64,000 bases of DNA from Nocardia albiluteola (GTDB lineage: Bacteria > Actinomycetota > Actinomycetes > Mycobacteriales > Mycobacteriaceae). The notes below the pieces were generated by a model that was not told the DNA's origin, made no database searches, and was given only the letters and a program-made list of their open reading frames with translations. Shown piece after piece: positions 1 to 7,280 of the stretch. Both the position numbers and the translations under genes were made by a program. The DNA lies in assembly GCF_018860155.1 (NCBI RefSeq), contig NZ_JAHKNI010000003.1, forward strand, positions 1 through 64,000, in the 5' to 3' direction. Each line of letters starts with the position of its first letter. Within the stretch, counting starts at the first letter, position 1.

Positions 1-126
1 CACAGGAGCACTGGCATGAAATCCATGGAGAGCCGGATGCGGGGAAACTCGCACGTCCGGTTCGGCGGGCGGCCACAGGAAACGGAGTCGAGGCAACTCG
101 ACCACCGCGCCTGTGGTCGACCCAAC
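1..126 (+). mobile_element. 3' end of a group II intron (domains V and VI)
   Basis: Domain V is the 34-nt hairpin 30-63. Its lower helix pairs 30-36 with 57-63 and carries the catalytic AGC at 31-33. A 2-nt bulge follows, then an upper helix 39-43/48-52 closed by a GAAA tetraloop at 44-47. Domain VI follows. Bases 67-69 pair with 121-123, A120 is left bulged, 70-79 pair with 110-119, and an inner stem 87-92/97-102 carries a GCAA loop. A bulged A seven bases before an AC end is the group II branch-point arrangement, so the 3' splice site is placed after C126. The intron body and any reverse transcriptase/maturase gene lie left of the window. The structure is read directly from the sequence; mobility is not shown. 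Confidence 0.88.
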
Positions 127-351
127 CGCCCTCCGGACGACGCCCCGGATCCGATCGGCTACGCGCTCGGCCTGGCGGCGGCCCTGGACGCGGCCGCGAT
201 CGTGGTATTCGATCTGGCCGCGGTGGACGACCGGCCCGCGCGGGTCTGCGAGGCCTTCGACCTGGAGACCGTCTGCCCGGCGACGACCTGGGCACGGGTC
301 TTCACGTCGCCCGATCCGAACCGCGTTGTCCCCGAAGGGAACCGGTCGTGA
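127..351 (+). CDS. 3' exon of an unidentified gene behind the group II intron
   Basis: Downstream of the inferred splice site an open frame runs for about 74 codons to TGA at 349-351 with strongly GC-rich third positions, so it looks coding. The only ATG in frame (16) lies inside the intron, so the true start must be in the 5' exon outside the window. The peptide is acidic and Ala/Asp-rich and I recognise no domain. Its stop overlaps the GTG start of the next gene (GTGA), suggesting translational coupling. Whether the splice phase preserves this frame cannot be checked without the 5' exon. Confidence 0.5.
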   Translation, partial: RPPDDAPDPIGYALGLAAALDAAAIVVFDLAAVDDRPARVCEAFDLETVCPATTWARVFTSPDPNRVVPEGNRS

Positions 352-623
352 CGGCGGGCGCGGGCGAGCGCCGGACCGAGGCCGGGGGATGGGTGGCCGC
401 GTGGCGATTGGTGCACTGGAGTGCGCGAATCATGGAGGTGGCCCGGGCGGACGGCAGTGCGCAGCCGCCGCTGCTACACACCGAATTCGTCACCGCCGCC
501 CCGGATCTGGCCGAGGCCCGGGAACGATTCCCCGGCCTGTCGCCGCTGTGGGACGCGATTCGCCGCGAGTACTGGTCGGAACTGGTTGCACCGCAGTGCT
601 ACTCGAGCGGTATGGGTGACTGA
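348..623 (+). CDS. small hypothetical protein
   Basis: A 91-residue protein starting at GTG 348, which overlaps the stop of the preceding frame by four bases, so the two are probably co-translated. It begins with an Ala/Gly/Arg-rich stretch followed by a Trp-rich segment (three Trp near residues 14-24) and an amphipathic helical C-terminal half. There is no signal peptide, membrane segment or recognisable domain. Codon use is typical of the window. Its role is unknown; pairing with the upstream exon suggests the two act together or were one cassette before the intron inserted. Confidence 0.5.
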   Translation: MTAGAGERRTEAGGWVAAWRLVHWSARIMEVARADGSAQPPLLHTEFVTAAPDLAEARERFPGLSPLWDAIRREYWSELVAPQCYSSGMGD

Positions 624-787
624 TAGCGGAACTGTGCAGGTCGAAGCCGTCGGCGGCCGAGCTCAGGACGCAGCGAACCGTGCGGCGAATAAGTGTCCGG
701 TCCGGATGCGCAGGGGCACCTCGACACTCCTGGCCGGATATCGCTGCCTCGTGAGGTTCCAGCGCACCAGAGGTTCCAGGAGGGGTT

Positions 788-919
788 GTGGCACAAGAGG
801 CGGCCGACAGCATGCGCTGGCGGGCGAGCCTGGCCGCGGCACCGATCAGCGAGTCGTCGGTCCTGCTGGCCGAAGTACCTGCAAGACAACATGATTGGAG
901 AAACTATGTCCTCGAGTAA
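788..919 (+). CDS. possible 43-residue protein overlapping the antitoxin-like gene
   Basis: GTG 788 is preceded by a strong Shine-Dalgarno (AGGAGGGG, ending about 3 bases upstream). The frame runs 43 codons to TAA 917-919 and overlaps the next ATG (906) by 14 bases. It is Ala-rich with one Trp-Arg-Trp-like patch and has no recognised domain. Short overlapping partners of antitoxin genes are common, so it could be a coupled leader or a degraded partner. The evidence is only the ribosome binding site and the overlap. Confidence 0.35.
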   Translation: MAQEAADSMRWRASLAAAPISESSVLLAEVPARQHDWRNYVLE

Positions 920-1328
920 CGATGATGACTCGGTCGCGGCCCGGTTGGAACCCATGCCGGACGTCGCTGCGGCAGCGAGCGCCGCGACCGTCAGATCCGG
1001 CGCGGGACGAATGGCGCTCGTCGACGCCGAATTTCTGCGCACCGCCCTCACCGCGCTGTGTCCCTCCCCGGTGGAGGTCGCGCGCGAGAACGGCTCCTGG
1101 TCGGCGACCGTGCGCGGGCTCCCCATCGCCGCCGCGGGCACGGATATCGACACCGTCGTCGACGAGCTGATCGCCGCACTGCGCGCGCAGACGGCGAACG
1201 CCCCCGATCGGCTCCGCGATGCCCGGAATCACTACGGCGAGTGGGTACTGCGGCAATTGATCCAGCTCAGCGACGATGCTCAGCTACGAGAGTGGGCGAT
1301 GGGCGGCGCATGCGTGCATCTCCAATGA
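906..1328 (+). CDS. antitoxin-like protein (prevent-host-death type C-terminal region)
   Basis: A 140-residue protein. ATG 906 has GGAG at 897-900. The C-terminal half, with an Asp-Arg-Leu-Arg-Asp-Ala core, then a Trp-Val-x-x-x-Leu-Ile-x-Leu-Ser segment and a final Leu-Arg-Glu-Trp, resembles by memory the C-terminal part of actinobacterial prevent-host-death antitoxins; no toxin gene lies beside it. The N-terminal 35 residues are low-complexity Ala/Ser. The same coding stretch recurs as broken pieces at about 1360-1433 and 5345-5408, so the family has been copied and lost locally. Family assignment is tentative; a HicB-like protein is an alternative. Confidence 0.5.
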   Translation: MSSSNDDDSVAARLEPMPDVAAAASAATVRSGAGRMALVDAEFLRTALTALCPSPVEVARENGSWSATVRGLPIAAAGTDIDTVVDELIAALRAQTANAPDRLRDARNHYGEWVLRQLIQLSDDAQLREWAMGGACVHLQ

Positions 1329-1719
1329 GCCGGTAGGGTCGCGCGCACACGGAGAAGGAAGCCGATCGGCTCGCGATTCCTCCGCATCATGACGGCGAGT
1401 GGGTACTGCGGCAATTGATCCAGCTCGGTGGCTATGTCAACCTGAAGTGGCCGCGGCGGCGAGGGTGTGGATGGTCGCGGCGGCATTTCCGGACATCCAA
1501 CGCCGCAGCGGATCTCACCGATCCAGCAGCGAACTCGCGGTATTAGGGCACCCCGGTCCGCAACCGGAACAGCATTCCCTCCGCGACAAGGCGATTGTTG
1601 GCGAGGTTACGCCGTCAGAACCTGATACCGATCACCGACCGCCATCGCCACGGCGAACATGATGCCCGGCACAGCGACCTATCGGGCACAAGCAGCGAAG
1701 ACCGATTGGGAGACTTGCA
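1329..1719. other. gene-free stretch with decayed antitoxin sequence
   Basis: No convincing gene. Bases 1360-1433 repeat part of the upstream antitoxin-like gene; the rest shows no ribosome binding site plus coding signal. A long plus-strand frame from 1399 starts inside the duplicated fragment and has unremarkable composition, so it is not called. Confidence 0.6.
1360..1433 (+). pseudogene. duplicated fragment of the antitoxin-like gene
   Basis: This segment matches about 1206-1270 of the gene just upstream, with an exact run of about 35 bases (the part encoding the Gly-Glu-Trp-Val-Leu-Arg-Gln-Leu-Ile-Gln-Leu stretch). It has a few substitutions and indels before the run and loses similarity after it. 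There is no start codon or full frame. It is a remnant from local duplication. Confidence 0.7.
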
Positions 1720-2301
1720 CTAGCGCAGTATCTGGGCGACGAGCCGGTCGGTGTACTCCTTCGGGACGGGTTCACCGGTGACCAGGGCGCGGTAGTAGAT
1801 CGGGCCGACGAGCTGGTCCGTCAGGAAGTCGATATCGGTTTCCGGCGGCAGCTCGCCGCGGTCGCGGGCGCGCTGCAGCGGTAGGCGCTCGCGATCGCGC
1901 TGGCTGCCGAGATGGTCCGTGCGCAGCCTGGTCGCGACCTCCGGGTCGTGCTGCGCCTGTCCGGCGAGGGCGCGGAAGACGGCCCCGGCGTCCGACGTCG
2001 TCAGGAATTCGGCGAGGTTCCGCAGGTGGGTCCGCAGGTCTTCGCCGAGGTCGCCGCTGTCGGGCGGCGTGAGGTGCTGGGCGGCGTCGTCGGTGAAGGT
2101 GTCCATCAGGATCTCGGTCTTGGACGGCCACCAGCGGTAAATGGTCTGCTTGGCGACGCCGGCCCTGGCTGCGATCCCCTCGATCGTGAGCCCGGCGAAT
2201 CCGCGCTCGACCAGTAGGTCGTCGGTCGCGTGGAGCACCGCGCGGCGGGCTTGCTCACTGCGCCGGTGCCGGTTTCCGTGGTGCGCGGTGTCGCTTGCCA
2301 T
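1720..2301 (-). CDS. TetR/AcrR-family transcriptional repressor
   Basis: 193 residues. The N-terminal helix-turn-helix (about residues 15-60) has the usual TetR pattern: a first helix, then Gly-Phe-Ala-Gly-Leu-Thr, Ile-Ala-Ala-Arg-Ala-Gly-Val and Thr-Ile-Tyr-Arg-Trp-Trp. The C-terminal half is the ligand-binding/dimer domain. The gene is transcribed away from an MFS transporter gene, and a perfect 14-bp palindrome (2354-2367) lies in the shared intergenic region. The likely job is drug- or metabolite-responsive repression of the exporter and of itself. The ligand is unknown. Confidence 0.9.
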   Translation of the reverse strand: MASDTAHHGNRHRRSEQARRAVLHATDDLLVERGFAGLTIEGIAARAGVAKQTIYRWWPSKTEILMDTFTDDAAQHLTPPDSGDLGEDLRTHLRNLAEFLTTSDAGAVFRALAGQAQHDPEVATRLRTDHLGSQRDRERLPLQRARDRGELPPETDIDFLTDQLVGPIYYRALVTGEPVPKEYTDRLVAQILR

Positions 2302-2353
2302 TCGGGTCCTCCTCTGTGCGTACGGGAGTGCAGCGTGCTCAGGCCTGTACGCA

Positions 2354-2367
2354 ACGCAACGTTGCGT
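2354..2367. promoter_or_regulatory. putative TetR operator (ACGCAAC/GTTGCGT)
   Basis: A perfect 14-bp palindrome about 55 bases upstream of the tetR start and 80 bases upstream of the MFS start, in the divergent promoter region. An extra half-like GCAAC (2351-2355) overlaps its left arm. Position and symmetry fit autoregulation by the adjacent TetR protein. Confidence 0.6.
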
Positions 2368-2445
2368 CTACTCTAGCGGAATGACCGACGCCGACGGCAT
2401 CGCCATGCACGAGTGACCCCCGTCCCCTGAAGAGAAAGCGCAACC

Positions 2446-3765
2446 ATGTGCAACGCCTGCGGGGTCGCCACCCACGTCCTCGAATCCGCTCCCGACGCAA
2501 CGGGCCCCGCCCCGGTCCGTAAGTTCGCGGCCCTACGTAACCGCGACTGTCGGCCGTATCTGTTCGGCGCCGCGCTGGCGATGATGGCCGACAACATCGA
2601 GCACGTCATCACCTACTGGGTGCTCTGGCAGAAGTTCCACTCACCGGCGCTGGCCGGGTTCGAGGTCATCAGCCACTGGGTACCGTTCCTGTTGTTCTCC
2701 GTCTACTTCGGATCGCTCGCGGACCGCCATGACTGCCGTCGCCTCATCCAAGCGGCGCAGGTGCTGTTCATGGCCGTCTCCGCGGCTTGGGGCGTGCTGT
2801 TCCTCACCGGCTCGCTGCGGGTTTGGGAGGCGTGCGTTCTGCTCGTCCTGCACGGCTGCGCCGGGTCGCTGTGGGCTCCGGGGGAGCAGCTGATGCTGCA
2901 CGACTTCGTCGGGCACCGGGAGCTGCCCAGCGCGGTCCGGCTCAATGCCACCTTCCGCAGCCTCGGCATCCTGTTCGGCCCAGTGGTCGGCTCGGCGCTG
3001 CTGCTCGGGCTCGGCCCGACCGCGGGCATCTTCGCCAATATCGTGTTCTACCTGCCGCTTACGCTCTTCCTGTTCCGGACCAGGTTCACCGGCCATACCC
3101 GCGACGGCGGCGCGGCGCGACCGCGGGTCGGCGTACTCGATTCGCTGCGCGTGTTCCGCGAGGTTCGGTCGAACCGGACGCTGGTCAGCATGATCGTGCT
3201 CGCCGGGCTCGGCTCGTTCTTCGTCGGCGCGTCGATGCAGACGTCCATGCCGATCTTCGCGCACGACCTCGGTGCGGGCGATGCCGGACTGACCTACGGC
3301 GTGCTGCTGTTCGCCAACGGGATCGGCGGGGTCGTCGGCGGGATGCTGCTCGAAGCGACCGGCCGCATCAGACCGACGGTCAAGGCCGCCGTCGTCAGCA
3401 CGGCGGTCTACGGACTGACGAGTCTGTGCTTCGCCGCCACCGCCAGCTATCCGCTCGCGGTCGTGATGCTGGTGGTCGGCGGGGTGGCGAACCTGGCATC
3501 GATGTCGATCGGGCAGACCGTCGTGCAGTTGCTGGCCCCGGCCGCCGACCGGGGCCGGGTGATCGGGCTCTACGGCGTGTCCTCCAGTGGACTGCGCGCG
3601 GGCAGCGGCTTCACCGTCGGGCTGGTCGGGGCGGCCGTCGGCGTCCACTGGTCGCTCGGGCTCAGCGCCGCCGCCCTGTGCCTGGGCGCCGCGGCGACCG
3701 CGCTCTACCTCCGGCGGAACCGCCGAGCGACCCGAACGACCGAACAGAATGGCGTGCTGCCCTAG
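2446..3765 (+). CDS. MFS transporter (EntS-like exporter family)
   Basis: 439 residues with about 12 hydrophobic segments and the typical Ala/Gly-rich packing of major facilitator exporters. A Gly-Ser-Leu-Ala-Asp-Arg-x-Asp-x-Arg-Arg loop near residue 90 corresponds to MFS motif A. The N-terminal tail of about 25 residues is Cys/Pro-containing and cytoplasmic. The family exports drugs or siderophores from the inner membrane by proton antiport. Divergent from a tetR gene and sharing its palindromic operator region, so it is probably induced by a TetR ligand. The substrate is unknown. Confidence 0.88.
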   Translation: MCNACGVATHVLESAPDATGPAPVRKFAALRNRDCRPYLFGAALAMMADNIEHVITYWVLWQKFHSPALAGFEVISHWVPFLLFSVYFGSLADRHDCRRLIQAAQVLFMAVSAAWGVLFLTGSLRVWEACVLLVLHGCAGSLWAPGEQLMLHDFVGHRELPSAVRLNATFRSLGILFGPVVGSALLLGLGPTAGIFANIVFYLPLTLFLFRTRFTGHTRDGGAARPRVGVLDSLRVFREVRSNRTLVSMIVLAGLGSFFVGASMQTSMPIFAHDLGAGDAGLTYGVLLFANGIGGVVGGMLLEATGRIRPTVKAAVVSTAVYGLTSLCFAATASYPLAVVMLVVGGVANLASMSIGQTVVQLLAPAADRGRVIGLYGVSSSGLRAGSGFTVGLVGAAVGVHWSLGLSAAALCLGAAATALYLRRNRRATRTTEQNGVLP

Positions 3766-3998
3766 GCGGTGTCTGCCACGCCGTCCGGGCTGACCATCCG
3801 CGGCATAGAGTGCGCGACCCTCGGCAAGGGCGCGTTCCGGGCTCGGCGCTGGGAAGCGCTGTCGGGCAAGCGATCAGGAGCTGCCGGCTGAACGCGCACC
3901 ATGCGGCATGTGCGGATATTCCTTCGTGCTCGCAATCGTGTGCCTTTACGGTTTGCGGGTGACTGGGATACGCAGTCGTACAGGAAGGCTGTTGTCCG

Positions 3999-4409
3999 AT
4001 GAGTAGATTCGCTGAGGTTATTGTCTTGGCACGCGGGGCCGAGGAGGTCATGGAGCACCTAGAACACACTGATGATTCCCGGCCATGGCATCAGACCTTC
4101 GTCGCAATCGACGACGCCAAGTTCTCGGGCGCAGGTTTTCAGTATCGTTCGGCCGAGTGCTACGCCTGGGTGATCCAGTTCTACCGAAACACCTGGGGCG
4201 AGCTGCTGTCGTATCTCGAAGCGCTACCGTGGCCGCGTCCGGAGTCAGTGCAGGTGCTCGTCCATGATGAAGAGGACGACTGCTTCGGGCTGTGGATGAT
4301 CTACGACGGAAAGTTGGCCGAGGTTCCCCTACCGCACACGCGACGGGAGGGGTTCTACGACTCCGTGACAGGAGTCTTGATCAGAGAAGACCGGCCCGAG
4401 GGGATTTGA
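3999..4409 (+). CDS. hypothetical protein
   Basis: 136 residues. ATG 3999 has AGGAAGG about 10-17 bases upstream. The protein is acidic, soluble and rich in aromatic residues, with several Trp and Tyr and a Glu-Glu-Asp-Asp patch near residue 90. No domain is recognised and there is no signal peptide. Its length, Trp content and lone position are reminiscent of small immunity-type proteins near mobile DNA, but nothing in the sequence proves that. GC content is somewhat lower than in neighbouring core genes. Confidence 0.7.
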   Translation: MSRFAEVIVLARGAEEVMEHLEHTDDSRPWHQTFVAIDDAKFSGAGFQYRSAECYAWVIQFYRNTWGELLSYLEALPWPRPESVQVLVHDEEDDCFGLWMIYDGKLAEVPLPHTRREGFYDSVTGVLIREDRPEGI

Positions 4410-4551
4410 GCTCGCCGAGAGACGCTCATCGGCAGTAGCGGACGTTCTGCGGCGCACCAAGTTCCGGCCGGCGTCGCCTCGCGCTGGCCGGTTCGGTCAG
4501 CGCGGTATCCGGCATTTCCGGACGTTGAACTTCCATCGAGTCCCGCAATAG

Positions 4552-5025
4552 CCCGGCGCGTGGAACCGGCTTGTCCGCCGGAGTGGCTGGTACGGCAGGG
4601 ATCTGCCGCTGGTCGGCCTCACCTTCGCGCGTCAGATCAGCGCCCGGGAGCTATTGGATCGGATGGGCGTCGACCAAAACACCGTGGCGGAGCGCGGGCC
4701 GGATGACTTCCACTACGAGCTGGGCGGCCATCTCTACACATTCGACGGATATGTGGTCAGCGCAGGGCATTACCGAAGCTGGGCATGGGCGTGGGAGCAC
4801 GGCAGTTGGAAATCCATTTATGATCGAGGACTGGTGCTGCGCGCCTCGATCGGAACCGCGGCACTGGAGCTGCACACCAACATGAAACCGGGAGCGGTGT
4901 TCCAATACGCCGAGGACGGCCGCCTCATCACCCGACCAACCGTCCCGTCCTCAGCGGCCGGCTCCTGCCCCCAGCCTCGCGGTAGCTCCCGAGTCACCCA
5001 ACGCGCGCGCCGACGCTTCGTGTGA
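4552..5025 (+). pseudogene. 5'-truncated DUF6461-type protein
   Basis: The open frame (after TAG 4549-4551) encodes a Leu-Thr-Phe-Ala-Arg segment, then a Gly-containing turn, an acidic middle and a Trp-Ala-Trp-Ala-Trp-Glu run, a pattern I associate with DUF6461. Homology begins before the first in-frame ATG (4654), so the normal N-terminus is missing. The C-terminal 30 residues turn into a Pro/Ser/Arg-rich tail, suggesting the end is also replaced. An ISL3 remnant starts 24 bases downstream. Probably a broken gene. If translated, ATG 4654 would give 123 residues. Confidence 0.5.
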
Positions 5026-5048
5026 TGCAGACGAACCATCACATAATC

Positions 5049-5198
5049 GGCTACTTAAGCTGGATCGCCGCTGTCCGGGCTGATGAGCTGCCCGGCCTGA
5101 CCTCCTTCGCCATTGGGCTCGAGTCCGACCTGGACGCGGTCACCGCCGGGCTTCCACTGCTCCGCAAACGCGTGCTCCTCACAGCCGCACAACGATGA
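5049..5198 (+). pseudogene. ISL3-family transposase C-terminal remnant with internal deletion
   Basis: The frame gives a Trp-Ile-Ala-Ala-Val-Arg start, then Leu-Pro-Gly-Leu, Leu-Asp-Ala-Val-Thr-Ala-Gly-Leu and directly Leu-Leu-Arg-Lys-Arg-Val-Leu-Leu before TGA 5196-5198. These are the conserved C-terminal blocks of ISL3 (DDE) transposases. The Ser-Gly-x-Val-Glu-Gly/Arg-Gln-Met block that normally separates them is missing, a clean in-frame deletion. The sequence after the stop (about 5231-5258) could be the old right inverted repeat. The catalytic N-terminal part is absent, so the element is inactive. Confidence 0.75.
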
Positions 5199-5259
5199 CA
5201 CCGCAGACCCGCTGCGCTGCAGCACAACACCTTTCGTCACGGAAAGTGGGTCAGATCCC

Positions 5260-5345
5260 AAATCAAACCGTCACAACCAGCCCGGCGCGCCGCAACCGGG
5301 GCCACATCAGACCGTCACACCGGGGCCAAATCAGGCTGTCACAGC
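5260..5345. repeat. short direct repeats, possibly the end of an IS21-like element
   Basis: Three related 16-mers of the type (A/C)ATCAGACCGTCACA begin at 5260, 5304 and 5328. The last two are 24 bases apart and each is preceded by GGGGCC. Multiple short terminal repeats inside the ends are a hallmark of IS21-family elements. The antitoxin fragment resumes abruptly right after the last repeat, as expected if an element end interrupted it. No istA/istB gene remains. Element identity is inferred. Confidence 0.45.
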
Positions 5346-5408
5346 CAGCTCAGCGACGATGCACAGCTACGAGAGTGGGCAATAGCCGGCGCATGCGTGC
5401 ACCTCCGC
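5345..5408 (+). pseudogene. second fragment of the antitoxin-like gene
   Basis: About 62 bases match 1262-1322 (the 3' end of the antitoxin-like gene) with only about five differences. The match starts sharply at CCAGCTCAGC immediately after the short direct repeats, as if an insertion element replaced everything upstream. It has no start codon. Confidence 0.7.
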
Positions 5409-5480
5409 CACATCCCCGCAGGGCTCGAGACGTCGATTGCGCTCGGGGGACGGATCAGGGCGAACCCCTATCGACTTCGG

Positions 5481-5504
5481 TATACGTATAAATATACTAG
5501 AACC
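5481..5504 (+). promoter_or_regulatory. AT-rich promoter/operator before the Cys-rich small gene
   Basis: TATACGTATA (5481-5490) is a perfect 10-bp palindrome followed by AATATACTAG, in otherwise GC-rich DNA. It lies 14-24 bases before ATG 5505, and no Shine-Dalgarno is visible, so transcription may start close to the ATG, giving a leaderless or very short-leader mRNA. The palindrome could also be a repressor site. Confidence 0.45.
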
Positions 5505-5792
5505 ATGTTCGATCCCATCACCCTCACCGTCGGCGCCGCACTCGTCGGCGTCGGATGGCTCGGCGGCCGGCTGGGCCGCCGAGCCCCGAAGACCGCCTCC
5601 CTGCCCGCGCCGTGCGGCTGCGGACACGACTTGGCGCTGCACGATCGCGACAGCGGCGCCTGCCACGCCGAGATCTTTCGGAAGAATGGTCACGGTATGA
5701 AGGAATGGGTCGGTTGCAACTGTCGCCGCTACACCGGGCCCACGCCGCTCGAGGAATTCTTCACGCCGAGCCCGCTGCCTCCGGCGCAGTGA
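5505..5792 (+). CDS. small membrane-anchored protein with a Cys/His cluster
   Basis: 95 residues. Residues about 5-24 are hydrophobic and Gly/Ala/Val-rich, a likely N-terminal membrane anchor followed by Arg residues. The rest carries Cys-Gly-Cys-Gly-His, a later Cys-His and a Cys-Asn-Cys, a spacing able to bind zinc. There is no known domain name I can attach. ATG 5505 was chosen because the anchor begins there and the upstream frame reads through antitoxin debris. No ribosome binding site is visible, only an AT-rich promoter-like palindrome. Confidence 0.7.
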   Translation: MFDPITLTVGAALVGVGWLGGRLGRRAPKTASLPAPCGCGHDLALHDRDSGACHAEIFRKNGHGMKEWVGCNCRRYTGPTPLEEFFTPSPLPPAQ

Positions 5793-6049
5793 AGCCGCTC
5801 GCCCGGGGCGCCGGGAGCGCACCATCCCGGTTCCGCCCTACGGACCGGGAGTTCCGTCTGGATCCTGTGGGCGGGAGCTATCCGGTGGAACGGCTCTTGC
5901 GCGTCCCGCCGCGCCTTGTGATCCGTCACAACATCCGCGGCGGGGGATATTCCCCGGCCACAAGGCAATCCGATGGCACCGGATATGGGAAGCATTGCGG
6001 GATACCGTAATCGGTGCGCGCTACCACGGCGAGCGCGGAAGGAGCCACC

Positions 6050-7264
6050 ATGTCCGTCACGCCCCCGGCCCCCGATCTGATCGTCTCCGGCCGTCCGGCT
6101 TCCCAGCCGCTGCAGGATGTCTGGGCCCTCTCGCGCCGGATGGTCGACCACTTCATCGCCAACGTCGCGCCCTGCGGCACGCTGCCGGACGACGTGCTGC
6201 ACGGCGATGTCGCCACCATCACCCGGCTCTGCGTGGAGATCACCACCAGCATGCTCGACGGCGGCGACATCGCCGCGAAAACCGAACGGGTGCAGGCGGC
6301 CGCGGCGGAATGGGCCCGCGAGGGCATTCCGATCGACACCATCCACCTGGCGGTCCACGAGGGCTTCAAGATCGGCTTCGATCTGGTGTTCGCGCAGGCC
6401 ACCGCCGAGGACTATCCGACCGTGCTGGTCACCACGCGCCGGATGCTGGAGATTCTGGGCATCCTGACCTCGACGGTGTCGGTCGCGTATGTGAAGGAGT
6501 ACCGGGCGGTGGTGAGCGAGCATCACACCGCGGTGCACACTCTCACCTCCGCACTGCTGGGCGGGCATTCCACCGCGACGATGGCCCGGGAATGCGGTCT
6601 GGAGATCGCACCGTCCTATCACGTGCTGGCGCTATCGATTTCGCCACATCAACAGGAGCGCGACCCGCGGCTGGACGGGAAGGTGGTGGCGCGCCGCAAG
6701 CTTCGGCGGGTGCAGGCCGAATTGGCCACGTGCTGTGGGGAATCGGCGCTGTCGCTGCTGAGCGTGGACGGCGGCACGGTGCTGATCCCCGTGTCCACCA
6801 TCGACGACGACGCGCTCGACGGTCTGCTGGCCAGGCTCAGCCGCGCCGCCCAGGCGCCGATCCGGGCCGCGATGGTGCACGGACGGGCCGAGGAGATCTC
6901 CGACGCCGCTGACCGCGCGCACGAACTGCTCGACATCGTGCATCGGCTGGACTGCCTGGACGGGCTGTACCGGTTCGACGATCTGGCCCTGGAATATCAG
7001 CTCACCCGGCCGGGCCCGGGCCGCGAACATCTCGGCTCGCTGCTGGACCCCCTCGACGACCACCCCGACCTGATGACCACGCTGCAGCATCACATCGCCA
7101 ACAACCTCAACCGCCAGCGCACCGCGCGCGGGCTGCACGTGCACACCAACACCATCGATTACCGGCTCAAGCGGGTCGGGCAGCTGACCGGCATCGATCC
7201 GAATCGGCCCTCGGGCCTGTGGTACCTGCGATCGGCCCTGGTGGCGCGCACGTACCGATCATGA
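6050..7264 (+). CDS. PucR-family transcriptional regulator
   Basis: 404 residues. ATG 6050 follows GGAAGGAG (6037-6044). The N-terminal half (about residues 15-170) resembles the RsbRD-like sensory region common in actinobacterial PucR proteins. A GGDEF-like middle follows, and the C-terminal about 60 residues contain the PucR helix-turn-helix, with His-x-x-x-Asn-Leu-Asn-Arg-Gln and Thr-x-x-Tyr-Arg-Leu-Lys-Arg. Such regulators activate purine, amino-acid or aromatic catabolic genes. The next gene, a methyltransferase, starts 16 bases downstream, so the two are probably one operon. Confidence 0.88.
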   Translation: MSVTPPAPDLIVSGRPASQPLQDVWALSRRMVDHFIANVAPCGTLPDDVLHGDVATITRLCVEITTSMLDGGDIAAKTERVQAAAAEWAREGIPIDTIHLAVHEGFKIGFDLVFAQATAEDYPTVLVTTRRMLEILGILTSTVSVAYVKEYRAVVSEHHTAVHTLTSALLGGHSTATMARECGLEIAPSYHVLALSISPHQQERDPRLDGKVVARRKLRRVQAELATCCGESALSLLSVDGGTVLIPVSTIDDDALDGLLARLSRAAQAPIRAAMVHGRAEEISDAADRAHELLDIVHRLDCLDGLYRFDDLALEYQLTRPGPGREHLGSLLDPLDDHPDLMTTLQHHIANNLNRQRTARGLHVHTNTIDYRLKRVGQLTGIDPNRPSGLWYLRSALVARTYRS

Positions 7265-7280
7265 TCGGTACCGTGGTGAT

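Noticed and set aside
906..1328. complete toxin-antitoxin pair
   Set aside because: No recognisable toxin gene adjoins the antitoxin-like gene; the 43-codon overlap ORF has no toxin features.
1399..1662. 87-codon plus-strand frame as a gene
   Set aside because: Starts inside a duplicated antitoxin fragment, with no ribosome binding site or domain.
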